From Brachynemurus nebulosus (taxonomy: Eukaryota; Arthropoda; Insecta; Neuroptera; Myrmeleontidae), in the NCBI GenBank assembly GCA_035578155.1, contig JAPWDM010000016.1, positions 2,340,001-2,404,000 on the forward strand: a stretch of DNA of 64,000 bases. Reading direction: 5' to 3'. Position 1 is the stretch's first letter. Every line of letters starts with the position of its first letter. This document shows positions 1 through 9,346 of the stretch, piece after piece. A program made the position numbers and the translations under genes. The notes below the pieces were generated by a model. The model did not search any database, had not been told where the DNA came from, and saw only the letters and a program-made list of their open reading frames with translations.

Positions 1-141
1 ACAAATTTCATTGCCCAAATAACCCCGGTCTACCGTATACAATTTTTATTTATAATATATATTTAAGTTTTTATATTTATATTTATCGTTGCTCAAATTA
101 CCTCGTACACATTTCATTGCCCAAATGACCCCGGTCTACCC
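1..141. repeat. Tandem flank repeat left of the first Polinton-like element
   Basis: Two copies of a roughly 33-bp word (core CATTGCCCAAAT.ACCCCGG, then TCTACC) lie at about 2-34 and 108-140, a 106-bp period. The second copy abuts the point where terminal-repeat sequence begins. No coding sense is visible. It may be the edge of a satellite or of another element that truncates the left terminal repeat. Confidence 0.5.
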
Positions 142-1069
142 TACATGTATTTAAAATTTGTTGTTGACATTTGACCACAACACTCACTCTTACTGTTGGC
201 CTTGAAATTCCAAACACATGAGTCATCACCAGCAACCAAATTAATTTATGTTAACCCATTATGCGCCATCACAATTTACTTATAACAATTTGGTTTTGTG
301 TTAACCCATTACCCGCCAGCACTGACGTAGTTTTTGAATGCAAACCTAACGCATGCGCAGACTGAATTTAAGTACACGACGCATGCGCAGACTGAATTTT
401 AGATTACAATTTGATAGATGGGGTACACTACCGCATCCAAAATGTGGGGATACCCTAACTCGGGGGTGGCCCCAAACTTTTGACACCGTACTGTACTTAA
501 ATTTTTGGTACACTGCCGTGTCAAAAGTGCGGACCCCCCTGACCAAAAAGGTATCCGATCACTTTTTGAAGCGCACTGTACTTATTTTTTGTGTGTACAT
601 CCAAGCCTTAGCCTTTAATCTCACTTAATTGAGTCATCTTAAACGAAAGGTACACTATCACGTCAAAAATGTGGGATTACCCTAATCCAAGGGGTGGCCC
701 CAAACTTTTGACACCGTACTGTACTTAAATTTTTGGTACACTACCGTGTCAAAAGTGTGGACCCCCCCTGACCAAAAAGGTATCCGATCACTTTTTGAAG
801 TGTACTGTACTTATTTTGTGTACGTGCAAACCTTGACCCCAACACGCGCTTGCCTTAATTGCGTCATTTTAAACGAAAGGTACACTACCAAGTTAAAAAT
901 ATGGAGTTAAAAATACCCTAACGCAAGGGGCGGCCGCTAAATTTTGTGGGGGCACTGTACCAAGCGCTAGCCGCAATCATGACTTCAGACTCCAGACTCC
1001 AGAGTCCAGATTTCTGACCGCTACTGTACTGCCGGAAATTTGGGTGTCAGCTGTACCTCAGGGGATATG
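142..1069 (+). repeat. Left terminal inverted repeat, copy 1
   Basis: It is the inverse of 10957-11879 with only scattered differences. Inside, a block of about 235 bp occurs twice in tandem (roughly 419-645 and 650-890); each block carries the words CTTTTGACACCGT and GGTATCCGATCACTTTTTGA. The word ACGCATGCGCAGACTGAATT is also doubled, near 350 and 380. The same two-block structure is present in the second element's terminal repeat. Confidence 0.85.
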
Positions 1070-1668
1070 TGGTCAGCACTTTATAAGTTGTTTATTTATT
1101 AAATAAACTCGTAACTTTTTATATGGTTTGAGTTTGTTTATTAAGCTTTTTTAGCTAACTATTTGTAATTTCATGATATGTTTACATCATAGTCGGAGGG
1201 GAATTTTATTTAAAAACATGTCACAACTTGTTGAATTCAAAAAAATTTATTTACATTAATGTCCTCATAAATTATTAATATAGCTGTGTGTTTATTTAAG
1301 ATTTTGCTGACTCATACTCAGATATTTTTTTAATTTATTTATATAAGACATGTTTTAATTTTAAAAATGTTTATTTAAGATTTTGACAACACAGCAATTT
1401 CTTTGTTTGATCTCAAATACGAAATAATTTTCTCGGAATTTTTAATTTATGGCCTGATAATAATCGGGGGTTTTTTCAATTTGTTTATATAAGGTTTAAT
1501 TTTAAAAAATGTTTATTTAAGATTAGTCAGCAATTCTTTTATTAGGTTTCAAATGCGAAATAAATTTCTCGGAATTTGACATTTGACCTTCGGTTATTTG
1601 CGTTGTAAAAATTCTGAGCCAGCATTTTTTGTGATTCCCCTCCAGAATTTTTCGAGCAGTCAAAATCG

Positions 1669-1676
1669 TATAAATT
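1669..1676 (+). promoter_or_regulatory. TATA box of the copy 1 PolB gene
   Basis: TATAAATT lies 119 bp upstream of the first ATG of exon 1. The surrounding sequence is conserved in the second copy (TATA at 58159-58166), which supports a real core promoter. Confidence 0.5.
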
Positions 1677-1787
1677 GAGGTCTGCGTGCTCCCTCAAATC
1701 ACTTCTTCAGCAAACTTCAAGCAGTTAATATTGTTATTGTTGCAAGAATTTGTATCGAGGTTTTTTTTTTAAAATTAAAATACAACA

Positions 1788-4700
1788 ATGGCTTCATTAA
1801 ACGACGTGACAACTAGAATGGTGGAAAATGTACGAAACGCGCTATCATTACTGGAAATGGATACCCGGGATGCAGATGAACTGGAAAAATGGATGAAACA
1901 TACAAATACCAATATACGACTAATCAACAAGGCTATACGTGGAGCGGAAAATTTGGGACAACGGAAACACTTCGAGTCATGTGCGGGAAAAATGAAAGGA
2001 TTTCGAATCAGAATGAAGGCGCTACAAAAACATGGTAAGTTTTTTCAAATATAAATTTATTTTTTAATGATTCTTTTTTTATAATTTTGATATATCAACA
2101 TGGTAAGTTTTTTAAATAATTTTTTTTTTTAATGATTTTTTATAAATTTGATAAATAATTTTTTTTATGTTGATTGTTTCAGGTGCCGGCATGAATCGAA
2201 ATCAACGTAAAAGATCCGATAGAATTCAATGGGCTGACGTGGAATCCGCATTTGCAAGTCGAATACGAACGGGAGTGGTTACCAACATAACACACATAGA
2301 GCCAAAGGACTTTTTAGACGACGCTACATCGATGTTCACTCGGCGAATACAAAATATATTAAAAAAATACTTAACGATAAAAGTCAACACAACGTTTTGC
2401 GGGTTATTTGTGAAAACTGATGGTGACGAGGATAAATACGACATGAAACACTTCAATACACCGAATATCATAATAGATCGTGGAACAAACCTAAAACAGT
2501 GCTACATGGAACATGTACGGGAACCAATTTTGAGAAAATTGAGCGAGTTTACCGAGTCGGGGAGCGGATGGGCTTTATCAAGCATAATCAACCTAGCTGT
2601 GAACATCAACAAGTATACACCTTTCCGTGGATCAAGCTACATCGAATTACCTCAAGAAATAAAAACGAAAAAAGCATGTATCAACGTAAAAAACTTCAAC
2701 GATGACGCCTGTTTCGCGTGGGCAGTGGTATCAGCACTTTATCCAGCAAAGCAAGGGTGTGTTAACAGAACATCAGCGTACCCACACTACTCAACGGTGC
2801 TAAATTTAGACGGGATACAATTTCCAGTGACGATCCAACAACTGAGCAAATTCGAGAAACAGAACCCAACAATATCAGTCAACGTGTTTATGCTAAAAAA
2901 ACAAAATGGACATTTTGAAACCGTACCTGCTGCGCTAACAAAAGAGAAGAAACAAAACCACATAAACCTTTTAATGATCCAGAACGAGTATTACGAGGAT
3001 GAGGACAACGAACAGGACAACGATCAAGATTTACGCTACCATTTCTGCTGGATTAAGGACTTATCAAAACTCGTGTCAAAACAACTATCAAATCGTAATG
3101 GAAAAAAATACATCTGTGATCGATGCTTAAATTACTTTCATACGGAGGATAAACTGATTAAACATACGGAAGACTGCGCGAATATGAACAACTGTCGGGT
3201 GATAATGCCAGAAGGGAAAAGCAAATACATATCGTTCAAGAATTATAGCAACAAAAAACGTGTTCCATTTATAATTTACGCGGACGTCGAGTCATTCCTA
3301 CAACCTGTGACGGATAACGGAAATCAGAAGAATACGACAACGTACCAACAACATCGGGCATACAGTATCGGTTACTACTTTCACTGCTCCTACAACAATC
3401 AACTAAGCTACTATCGATCATACCGCGGGCCAAATTGCGAAAAATGGTTCGCGGAAGAACTGGCAACATTACGTGAAAATATCTTGGAACCCATATATGA
3501 CAACATAATACCAATGAACGAGTTAACACCAGAGGAACAACAGCAACTTAAACAACGAAGTACCGGGTGCCACATCTGCGAGAAACCATTCAAACTTGAG
3601 GATATTGTGGTTCGTGATCATAACCACTTCACCGGCGAATACAATGGACCTGCGCACAAGGGATGCAACTTGAATTATAAGGATTTTCATATGATTCCTG
3701 TTGTATTCCACAACTTGAGTGGTTATGATGCACATTTCGTAATAAAGGATATAGCAACAGCATTCGAGGGACGTGTCGACTTACTACCAATCAACAAGGA
3801 ACGATATATTGCATTCACTAAACATGTTACGGCCAGCGAAATTACATTTAGATTCATCGACTCTTTCCGATTTATGGCATCAAGTTTGGATAAATTATCT
3901 TCATATCTCAACGAGTTCAACATAGTTAAATCACAATTTCCGGATACCGACTACAAATTACTTACGCGCAAAGGTGTTTTTCCATACAACTACATATCTA
4001 GCTGGGATAAATTGGAAGAAACATGTTTACCATCACGGGAGAAATTCTACAATCAACTGAACGATAACGATATTACCATGGATGACTATACACACGCACA
4101 AAAAGTTTGGGATACATTCAACATACAGACGCTTGGAGAATACTCGGATTTATATATGAAAACGGACATACTACTACTCGCGGATGTTTTCGAGAATTTT
4201 CGGGATACGTGCATGCGCACACACGGATTGGATCCTGCTCATTACTACACGACGCCGGGACTTACGTGGGATGCAGCCTTAAAATATACAAAAGTAGAAT
4301 TAGAACTGATATCTGAAGTGGACCAATTATTATTCATTGAACGTGGTATTCGAGGTGGATTGAGCCAGTGTAGTAACCGATACGCTACAGCAAACAATAA
4401 ATATATGAACACCTACGATCCGGACGAGGAATCAAAATACCTGATGTACTATGACGTGAACAACTTATATGGATGGGCAATGTCACAATACTTACCAACG
4501 GGAAATTTCAAATGGATGGATAATACCGAAATAGATGTTCAACAAATACCTGATGATTCACCAATAGGATATTTACTGGAAGTGGATTTGGAATACCCGA
4601 GAGAACTGCATGATAAACACAACGATTTACCATTATGTCCAGAGAGAATGTGTGCACCCGGTACTAAACAGGAAATGTTACTGGCAACGCTATACAACAA

Positions 4701-5658
4701 ACAGAAATACGTGATACACTATCGGAACCTGAAACAATGTCTACAACACGGGATGAAATTAAAGAAAATACATAGAGTGCTACAATTCGATCAATCACCA
4801 TGGCTTAAATCCTACATAGATTTAAACACAGCTCTAAGACAAACGGCGGGAAACGAATTCGAGAAAAATCTCTACAAGCTACTCAACAACGCGGTCTTCG
4901 GAAAAACGATGGAAAACGTACGGAAACACTCGATTGTGAAACTGTTAACGAAATGGTATGGACGATATGGTGCGGAAGTTATGATAGCAAAACCGAATTT
5001 CCACAGCCGCACCATATTTGACGAGAATCTTATTGCAGTCGAACTACGAAAAACGGAAGTGTTTATGAACAAACCAATATACGTCGGGCAAGCAATTCTG
5101 GATATTTCGAAAACATGTGTCTACGATTACAACTACATACAGCCAACGTTCGGGAACAACAGCAAATTACTCTACACAGACACGGATTCGTTAATTTACG
5201 AGATAAAATGCCCAGATATTTACGAAATAATGAAACGTAATATTCAATACTTTGATACGTCGGATTACAACGCGGATAATCAATATAACATGCCAAGAGT
5301 CAATAAGAAAATACCCGGGTTAATGAAGGATGAGCTAAATGGTCGAATCTTTACAAAATTTGTGGGCTTAAGATCGAAAATGTATAGTTGTCAAGTGGAC
5401 GGCGAGGATCACACGAAGAAAGCGAAAGGTGTAAAGAACTCTGTGGTTAAGAAAACAATAACTTTCAACGATTACGTGGACTGTCTAAAACACAATACAA
5501 TCATAAACCGACAACAAAATCTGATACAATCGAAAAAACATAATGTGTATAGTGTAACTCAGAACAAGGTGGCGCTCAGCCCGTACGATACGAAACGACA
5601 TATTGTGGAGGGGGAAACGGATACTTTAGCATGGGGACATTACTCGTTAAATTACTGA
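1788..5658 (+). CDS. polB: Protein-primed-type family B DNA polymerase, two exons
   Basis: Replicative polymerase of the element, expected to copy it from a terminal protein. Exon 1 is 1788-2034 (82 codons plus one base). GTAAGT follows at 2035, the intron ends in TTTCAG at 2182, and exon 2 runs 2183-5658; phase is preserved, giving about 1240 residues. Visible in order: a YPHYS-rich N-terminal region with DDACFAW (about nt 2702), a C2H2-like finger (about 3112-3177), Exo I with D at 3283 and E at 3289 (YADVES), a CHIC...RDHNH...HKGCN finger like endonuclease VII (3568-3665), Exo II HNLSGYD (D 3727), Exo III Y4153/D4165, Pol A DVNNLYGWAM (D4453), Pol B around [11 protein letters not shown] (4885) and Pol C YTDTDS (D5179, D5185). 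All catalytic acidic residues are present and no stop interrupts the frame. An ATG at 2167 lies inside the intron end and is unlikely to be the start. Confidence 0.85.
2035..2182 (+). other. Phase-1 GT-AG intron of the PolB gene with a duplicated donor
   Basis: The intron is 148 bp, against 78 bp in the second copy (58523-58600). The extra length is a tandem duplication of about 70 bp that repeats the words CATGGTAAGTTTTTT, so a second donor-like GTAAGT lies near 2103. The acceptor TTGATTGTTTCAG is identical in both copies. Confidence 0.7.
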
Positions 5659-5693
5659 ATATCAACAACGTTAAAATTAGTACGCAAGTGGAA

Positions 5694-6443
5694 ATGGCAT
5701 CGTCATCATCGGCTTACTGGAAACGGCTACAAATATTTTCAAGTGAACTGGATAAACTACGTAAACGGGTTGATACCTATGAAAAAACAATTGATGCTAT
5801 TGTAAAAATGCAAAATTTGAAATTGTCTGAACCGGAATCAATGGAGTGGGATAAAATGGATGTTTCAATTGGTGAATTTTTCGAACGTGAACCAATGCTA
5901 CTGAACGAACTGATTTTGGAAACATTTCTTCAAATCTACAAGTGGATCAGTTTGAATGTGCTGAAAAGTTATGGTGCGAAAATCATACAACGCGCCTGGA
6001 TTTGGTTACCATCCGATTATCGAGCCATGTTTCAAGAATGTGAACCATGTTTTGAACATTATAATCGACCATGGCAACAAGATCATATTGATGGACCACC
6101 TGGTTTGAAAATTCGCTGTGAAATGTGCACGAATGGCGTGAAAATGGAGGAAAACTTTCAACCGCCCGTTGGTGAACCATTGACATTTGCAACACGGATT
6201 TCACACGTTGAAGACATATTTCTGACTCATCCTTATTTGTATACAAAAGTCAGAAATTTTGATATGTTATTATACTTAACAAAACAACTATTGAAATATG
6301 ATATTTGGGTGCAACATCTGTATGCATATATGATACCCGAATATGCACAACGAATTTGTCAAGTATGGGATCAGTTACCTGAAAACATGAAACAATTACG
6401 TTCGGGTCTTATTGAATATATAAACAAATCATACAATTTTTAA
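5694..6443 (+). CDS. Unknown 250 aa protein of the Polinton-like element
   Basis: I do not recognise the family. The frame is open from 5631, overlapping the PolB 3' end by 28 bases, but ATG 5694 (MASSSSAYWK) is the better start because it lies beyond the PolB stop and is the start kept in the second copy (62049). The first 50 residues look like an amphipathic or coiled-coil helix (LDKLRKRVDTYEKTI). The middle holds two CxxC pairs (CEPC and CEMC, about 25 residues apart) that could bind zinc. The rest is helical and rich in W and Y. A poly(A) signal follows. Its retention directly behind PolB in both copies suggests a replication or structural role; that is inference only. Confidence 0.65.
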   Translation: MASSSSAYWKRLQIFSSELDKLRKRVDTYEKTIDAIVKMQNLKLSEPESMEWDKMDVSIGEFFEREPMLLNELILETFLQIYKWISLNVLKSYGAKIIQRAWIWLPSDYRAMFQECEPCFEHYNRPWQQDHIDGPPGLKIRCEMCTNGVKMEENFQPPVGEPLTFATRISHVEDIFLTHPYLYTKVRNFDMLLYLTKQLLKYDIWVQHLYAYMIPEYAQRICQVWDQLPENMKQLRSGLIEYINKSYNF

Positions 6444-6544
6444 TATTTATTTATTGTAAAAAATATTTCATATACATTTATTGTAAAAAATATTACATAT
6501 ATATTTACTGTGAAAATATTTTGTATTCATACTTATATTTTAAA

Positions 6545-6550
6545 AATAAA
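6545..6550 (+). terminator. Poly(A) signal AATAAA after the unknown 250 aa gene
   Basis: AATAAA lies about 100 bp past the stop and is followed by T-rich sequence. The same signal and surroundings recur in the second copy at about 62941. The two copies stop being alike about 65 bp further on. Confidence 0.5.
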
Positions 6551-6721
6551 GAACAATAATTATTTACATTTATGTGTTATTTATTTGAAAAAAAAAAACC
6601 TTTTTATCTTACAGGGTTAAATAATATAAAAATAAAATATACACTTTAATGAGGGATAACTGCTGCTTCTTATACGGTGGTGTTCTTCAAAATTCAGTAA
6701 ATTCTTAATGCGGATAATCAA

Positions 6722-7705
6722 TTAATCATCATCATCATCATCATCATAATCGCTAGCATCTTCTTTATCAGTTTCATCCAGATAATCACCTAGTGGTTCA
6801 ATAACATCAGCCTTTTGAAGTTCGCGAAGTATAGAGAATATTTCTCGACCAACAGTAGTTTCTTTTAAAGCATTTAACTCTTTGATTAAATCTTCTCGAT
6901 CGTAAACGTTAAACAACAACATATTTTTATTTTCCTCTAAACTTCGAATAATATTGAGTATTTTTTCACCAGTCTCTGAAGTCTCGTATAAACGTTGTAA
7001 TTCATCTATTAAAGTATTAGGATTATGCCAGTATTTTATTTTTTTCGATTGTATGTTAACATTTCTAGACTCTCTCAAGTTGTCTTGCTTAAAATGCTTA
7101 GCTAAGGCCCCGTTTTCGACATTTTCATTTGAAGCTATATGACGTTTTAAGCTTATTGGTTTAACCTGATTGACAATTTTCGCTTCATTTTCCGAGTCAG
7201 CGTTTCGAACCTCTTTTAACATTATAATATCTAAAGCAGTTCCTAGAAGTTTAATTAGTTGTGAAGAGGAGGTTGTTTCATTGCAATTGTTATTAATTGC
7301 TGTTAAGTGATTTACTTGCTTACTTTCATTAGACCAACTATCTTTCTCATTTTCAGATTGACGACGGTTTTCTCCTCTTTTCAAAGAGTTAAATTTGGTT
7401 TGAATGGCTTTAGTTGCAGCATCTATCCTTTTTTGGTCCAACGAATTCAAGATTGCTTCAGAGTAATCAATATCATGCTGTAGTTGAGATGTATTTTCAT
7501 CATCATTATCATCAAATCTAGATATAGAGATATCATCAGGTGTTTTATTATTAGCATCATATGGTATGAATTTGCTTGATGAGTTATCATTATTTCCAAT
7601 CGTACCATCATTAATATTGCTTAACGAATTATGTTGAACATTTAAGTGTCTAGAAAGATTAAACTTGCGCGTAAATGCTTTACCACAAAAATCACAATTA
7701 TACAT
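6722..7705 (-). CDS. Single C2H2 zinc-finger protein with duplicated helical motif and acidic tail
   Basis: 327 aa. Residues 1-25 form one C2H2 finger (C4, C7, H20, H25; MYNCDFCGKAF start). The middle is polar, N/S-rich and probably disordered. Near the C terminus two related stretches of about 28 residues occur (LIDELQRLYETSETGEKI and LIKELNALKETTVGREIF), each with the pattern L-I-x-E-L-x-x-L-x-E-T-x-x-G-x-x-I, so an internal duplication. The protein ends in a run of D encoded by an (ATC)n tract at about 6725-6746. ATG 7705 lies 70 bp below a good TATA box. The gene runs convergently to the 250 aa gene. A DNA-binding or regulatory role is inferred from the finger only. Confidence 0.65.
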   Translation of the reverse strand: MYNCDFCGKAFTRKFNLSRHLNVQHNSLSNINDGTIGNNDNSSSKFIPYDANNKTPDDISISRFDDNDDENTSQLQHDIDYSEAILNSLDQKRIDAATKAIQTKFNSLKRGENRRQSENEKDSWSNESKQVNHLTAINNNCNETTSSSQLIKLLGTALDIIMLKEVRNADSENEAKIVNQVKPISLKRHIASNENVENGALAKHFKQDNLRESRNVNIQSKKIKYWHNPNTLIDELQRLYETSETGEKILNIIRSLEENKNMLLFNVYDREDLIKELNALKETTVGREIFSILRELQKADVIEPLGDYLDETDKEDASDYDDDDDDD

Positions 7706-7773
7706 CGTTCAGCGGGAGGTCTGAAGCGTTCGCTAGTAAATGAATAACTGTTCAAAGATTTATTGCTTCTCTA

Positions 7774-7783
7774 CTTATATATA
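7774..7783 (-). promoter_or_regulatory. TATA box of the zinc-finger gene
   Basis: On the minus strand the sequence reads TATATATAAG, about 70 bp upstream of ATG 7705. The 21-bp repeat array begins about 50 bp further upstream. Confidence 0.5.
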
Positions 7784-7821
7784 CTTAGCTCATTTGCTTC
7801 ACAAAGCGATTCATTTGACTC

Positions 7822-8737
7822 CAACGAGTGACTCACATACTCCCGGAGTGACTCATTTTGCTCCCGGAGTGACTCATTTTGCTCCCGGAGTGACTCATAT
7901 TGCACCTGGAGTGACTCATTTTGCTCCCGGAGTGACTCATATTGCACCCGGAGTGACTCAATTTGCTCCCGGATTGACTCATTTTGCTCCCGGAGTGACT
8001 CATTTTGCTCCCGGAGTGACTCATATTGCACCTGGAGTGACTCATTTTGCTCCCGGAGTGACTCATATTGCACCCGGAGTGACTCAATTTGCTCCCGGAT
8101 TGACTCATTTTGCTCCCGGAGTGACTCATTTTGCTCCCGGAGTGACTCATTTTGCTCCCGGAGTGACTCAATTTGCTCCCGGATTGACTCATTTTGCTCC
8201 CGGTGTGACTCATATTGCTCCGGAGTGACTCATATTGCACCCGGAGTGACTTATTTTGCTCCCGGATTGACTCATTTTGCTCCCGGAGTGACTCATTTTG
8301 CTCCCGGAGTGACTCATTTTGCTCCCGGAGTGTCTCATTTTGCTCCCGGAGCGACTCATTTGACTCCAACGAGTGACTCACATGCTCCCGGAGTGACTCA
8401 TTTTGCTCCCGGAGTGACTCATTTTGCTCCCGGAGTGACTCATATTGCTCCCGGAGTGACTCATTTTGCTCCCGGAGTGACTCGTTTTGCTCCCGGAGTG
8501 ACTGATTTTGCTCCCGGGTTGACTCATTTTGCTCCCGGAGTGACTCGTTTTGCTCCCGGAGTGACTGATTTTGCTCCCGGATTGACTCATTTTGCTCCCG
8601 GATTGACTCATTTTGCTCCCGGAGTGACTCATTTTGCTCCCGGAGTGACTCATTTTGCTCCCGGAGTGACTCATTTTGCTCCCGGAGTGACTCATTTTGC
8701 TCCCGGATTGACTTATTTTGATCCCGGAGTGACTCAT
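7822..8737. repeat. 21-bp tandem array with TGACTCA in nearly every unit
   Basis: About 43 units of a 21-bp repeat, consensus GAGTGACTCATTTTGCTCCCG on the plus strand (21 bases read as GAGTGACTCATTTT plus GCTCCCG). Most units keep the perfect palindromic heptamer TGACTCA, the AP-1/TRE consensus; the exceptions I see are single-base variants (TGACTGA, TGTCTCA, CGACTCA, TGACTTA). A higher-order duplication is marked by the word TTTGACTCCAACGAGTGACT at about 7816 and 8356, a 540-bp period. Because 21 bp is 7 codons and lacks stops, several frames on both strands stay open, which makes coding claims here weak. Confidence 0.85.
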
Positions 8738-8918
8738 ACACCTTATCATTCTTAAAGAGCTCATACACCTTATCATCCTTAAAGAGCTCATACACCTTAT
8801 CATGGTTAAAGAGCTCAGACACCTTATCATGGTTAAAGAGCTCATACACCTTATCATGGTTAAAGGGCTCATACACATTATCATGGTTAAAGGGTATAAA
8901 ATAGTTAAACTTACACAA
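7833..8918 (-). CDS. Possible heptad-repeat (coiled-coil) protein overlapping the array
   Basis: A 361-codon minus-strand frame. It opens with about six 9-residue repeats (variants of NHDKVYELF), continues with many SLREQNE heptads, then shifts to an MSHSGSK frame because one unit near 8220 has lost a base. SLREQNE has the polarity of a coiled-coil heptad, and changes such as L to I are mild. Against coding: the other frames and strand are open too, the frame is already broken near 8220 (the original frame continues to 7771), and I see no clear TATA box. It may be a decayed gene or simply the array read as protein. Confidence 0.3.
   Translation of the reverse strand: MCKFNYFIPFNHDNVYEPFNHDKVYELFNHDKVSELFNHDKVYELFKDDKVYELFKNDKVYESLRDQNKSIREQNESLREQNESLREQNESLREQNESLREQNESIREQNESIREQNQSLREQNESLREQNESTREQNQSLREQNESLREQNESLREQYESLREQNESLREQNESLREHVSHSLESNESLREQNETLREQNESLREQNESLREQNESIREQNKSLRVQYESLRSNMSHTGSKMSQSGSKLSHSGSKMSHSGSKMSHSGSKMSQSGSKLSHSGCNMSHSGSKMSHSRCNMSHSGSKMSHSGSKMSQSGSKLSHSGCNMSHSGSKMSHSRCNMSHSGSKMSHSGSKMSHSGSM
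8738..8895. repeat. 27-bp tandem repeat next to the 21-bp array
   Basis: About six units of a 27-bp repeat with the words CTCATACACCTTATCATGG and TTAAAGAG. It abuts the 21-bp array. On the minus strand it encodes the 9-residue repeat at the start of the possible coiled-coil ORF. Confidence 0.75.
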
Positions 8919-9007
8919 AATATTGTCAATTTACCGGTGGTTGTCAAAGAGTTAACATCTCTTTCGCTGAAAAAACAATTTCTGGTAAAACAATTGCATT
9001 TCGAACC

Positions 9008-9184
9008 ATGATAATTTACAATTCAGAGCAGTCCACCACTAGACAACCTAGCAAAGGACTTTCGAAACCTAAGATCATTAAACGTAAAACTTTTAAGCGA
9101 CAACACATTTCACCCGAAAATTTAGCATTCCTTAAATCATTAGGTCTTAAAGTGAAAAGAACATGGTACTCAGTAATGTGCTAA
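9008..9184 (+). CDS. Small basic ORF (58 aa)
   Basis: An ATG-to-stop frame too short for ordinary ORF calling. The product is strongly basic and K/R-rich (KPKIIKRKTFKRQHI), followed by the short hydrophobic piece LAFLKSLGLKVKRTWYS. Small basic proteins of this kind occur in Polinton-like and viral elements, but I cannot assign this one. It lies between the repeat array and the TATA box of the next gene, so it would need a promoter within the 27-bp repeats. No homologue can be shown from the window. Confidence 0.35.
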   Translation: MIIYNSEQSTTRQPSKGLSKPKIIKRKTFKRQHISPENLAFLKSLGLKVKRTWYSVMC

Positions 9185-9292
9185 ATATTATTAACAGTTT
9201 GTAATTTGATGGTTAACTAGCAATAGCTATTAGTAGTATCCATTTTCGGATACATCCCACAAATTAACTATCCTCACCAATTTTAATTATTT

Positions 9293-9300
9293 TATATAAA
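9293..9300 (+). promoter_or_regulatory. TATA box of the 159 aa gene
   Basis: TATATAAA, followed about 30 bp later by TCAGTT, an arthropod initiator-like element. ATG 9347 comes about 25 bp after that. This is the cleanest core promoter in the element. Confidence 0.55.
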
Positions 9301-9346
9301 GTTGTGGATTGTGTGAGTAAATTCAGTTCTACGGCGGCGATAAAAA

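Noticed and set aside
346..546. 66 aa frame in the left terminal repeat, also open in the right repeat at 11475-11675
   Set aside because: It is the same terminal repeat read in inverse orientation and overlaps a frame on the other strand. No domain or promoter supports translation.
7740..8755. Plus-strand frames made of GVTHFAP repeats
   Set aside because: A by-product of stop-free 21-bp units; a TATA box points away from them and indels break the frames.
7822..8895. CRISPR-like array
   Set aside because: The units are contiguous 21- and 27-bp tandem repeats without unique spacers, in a eukaryotic element.
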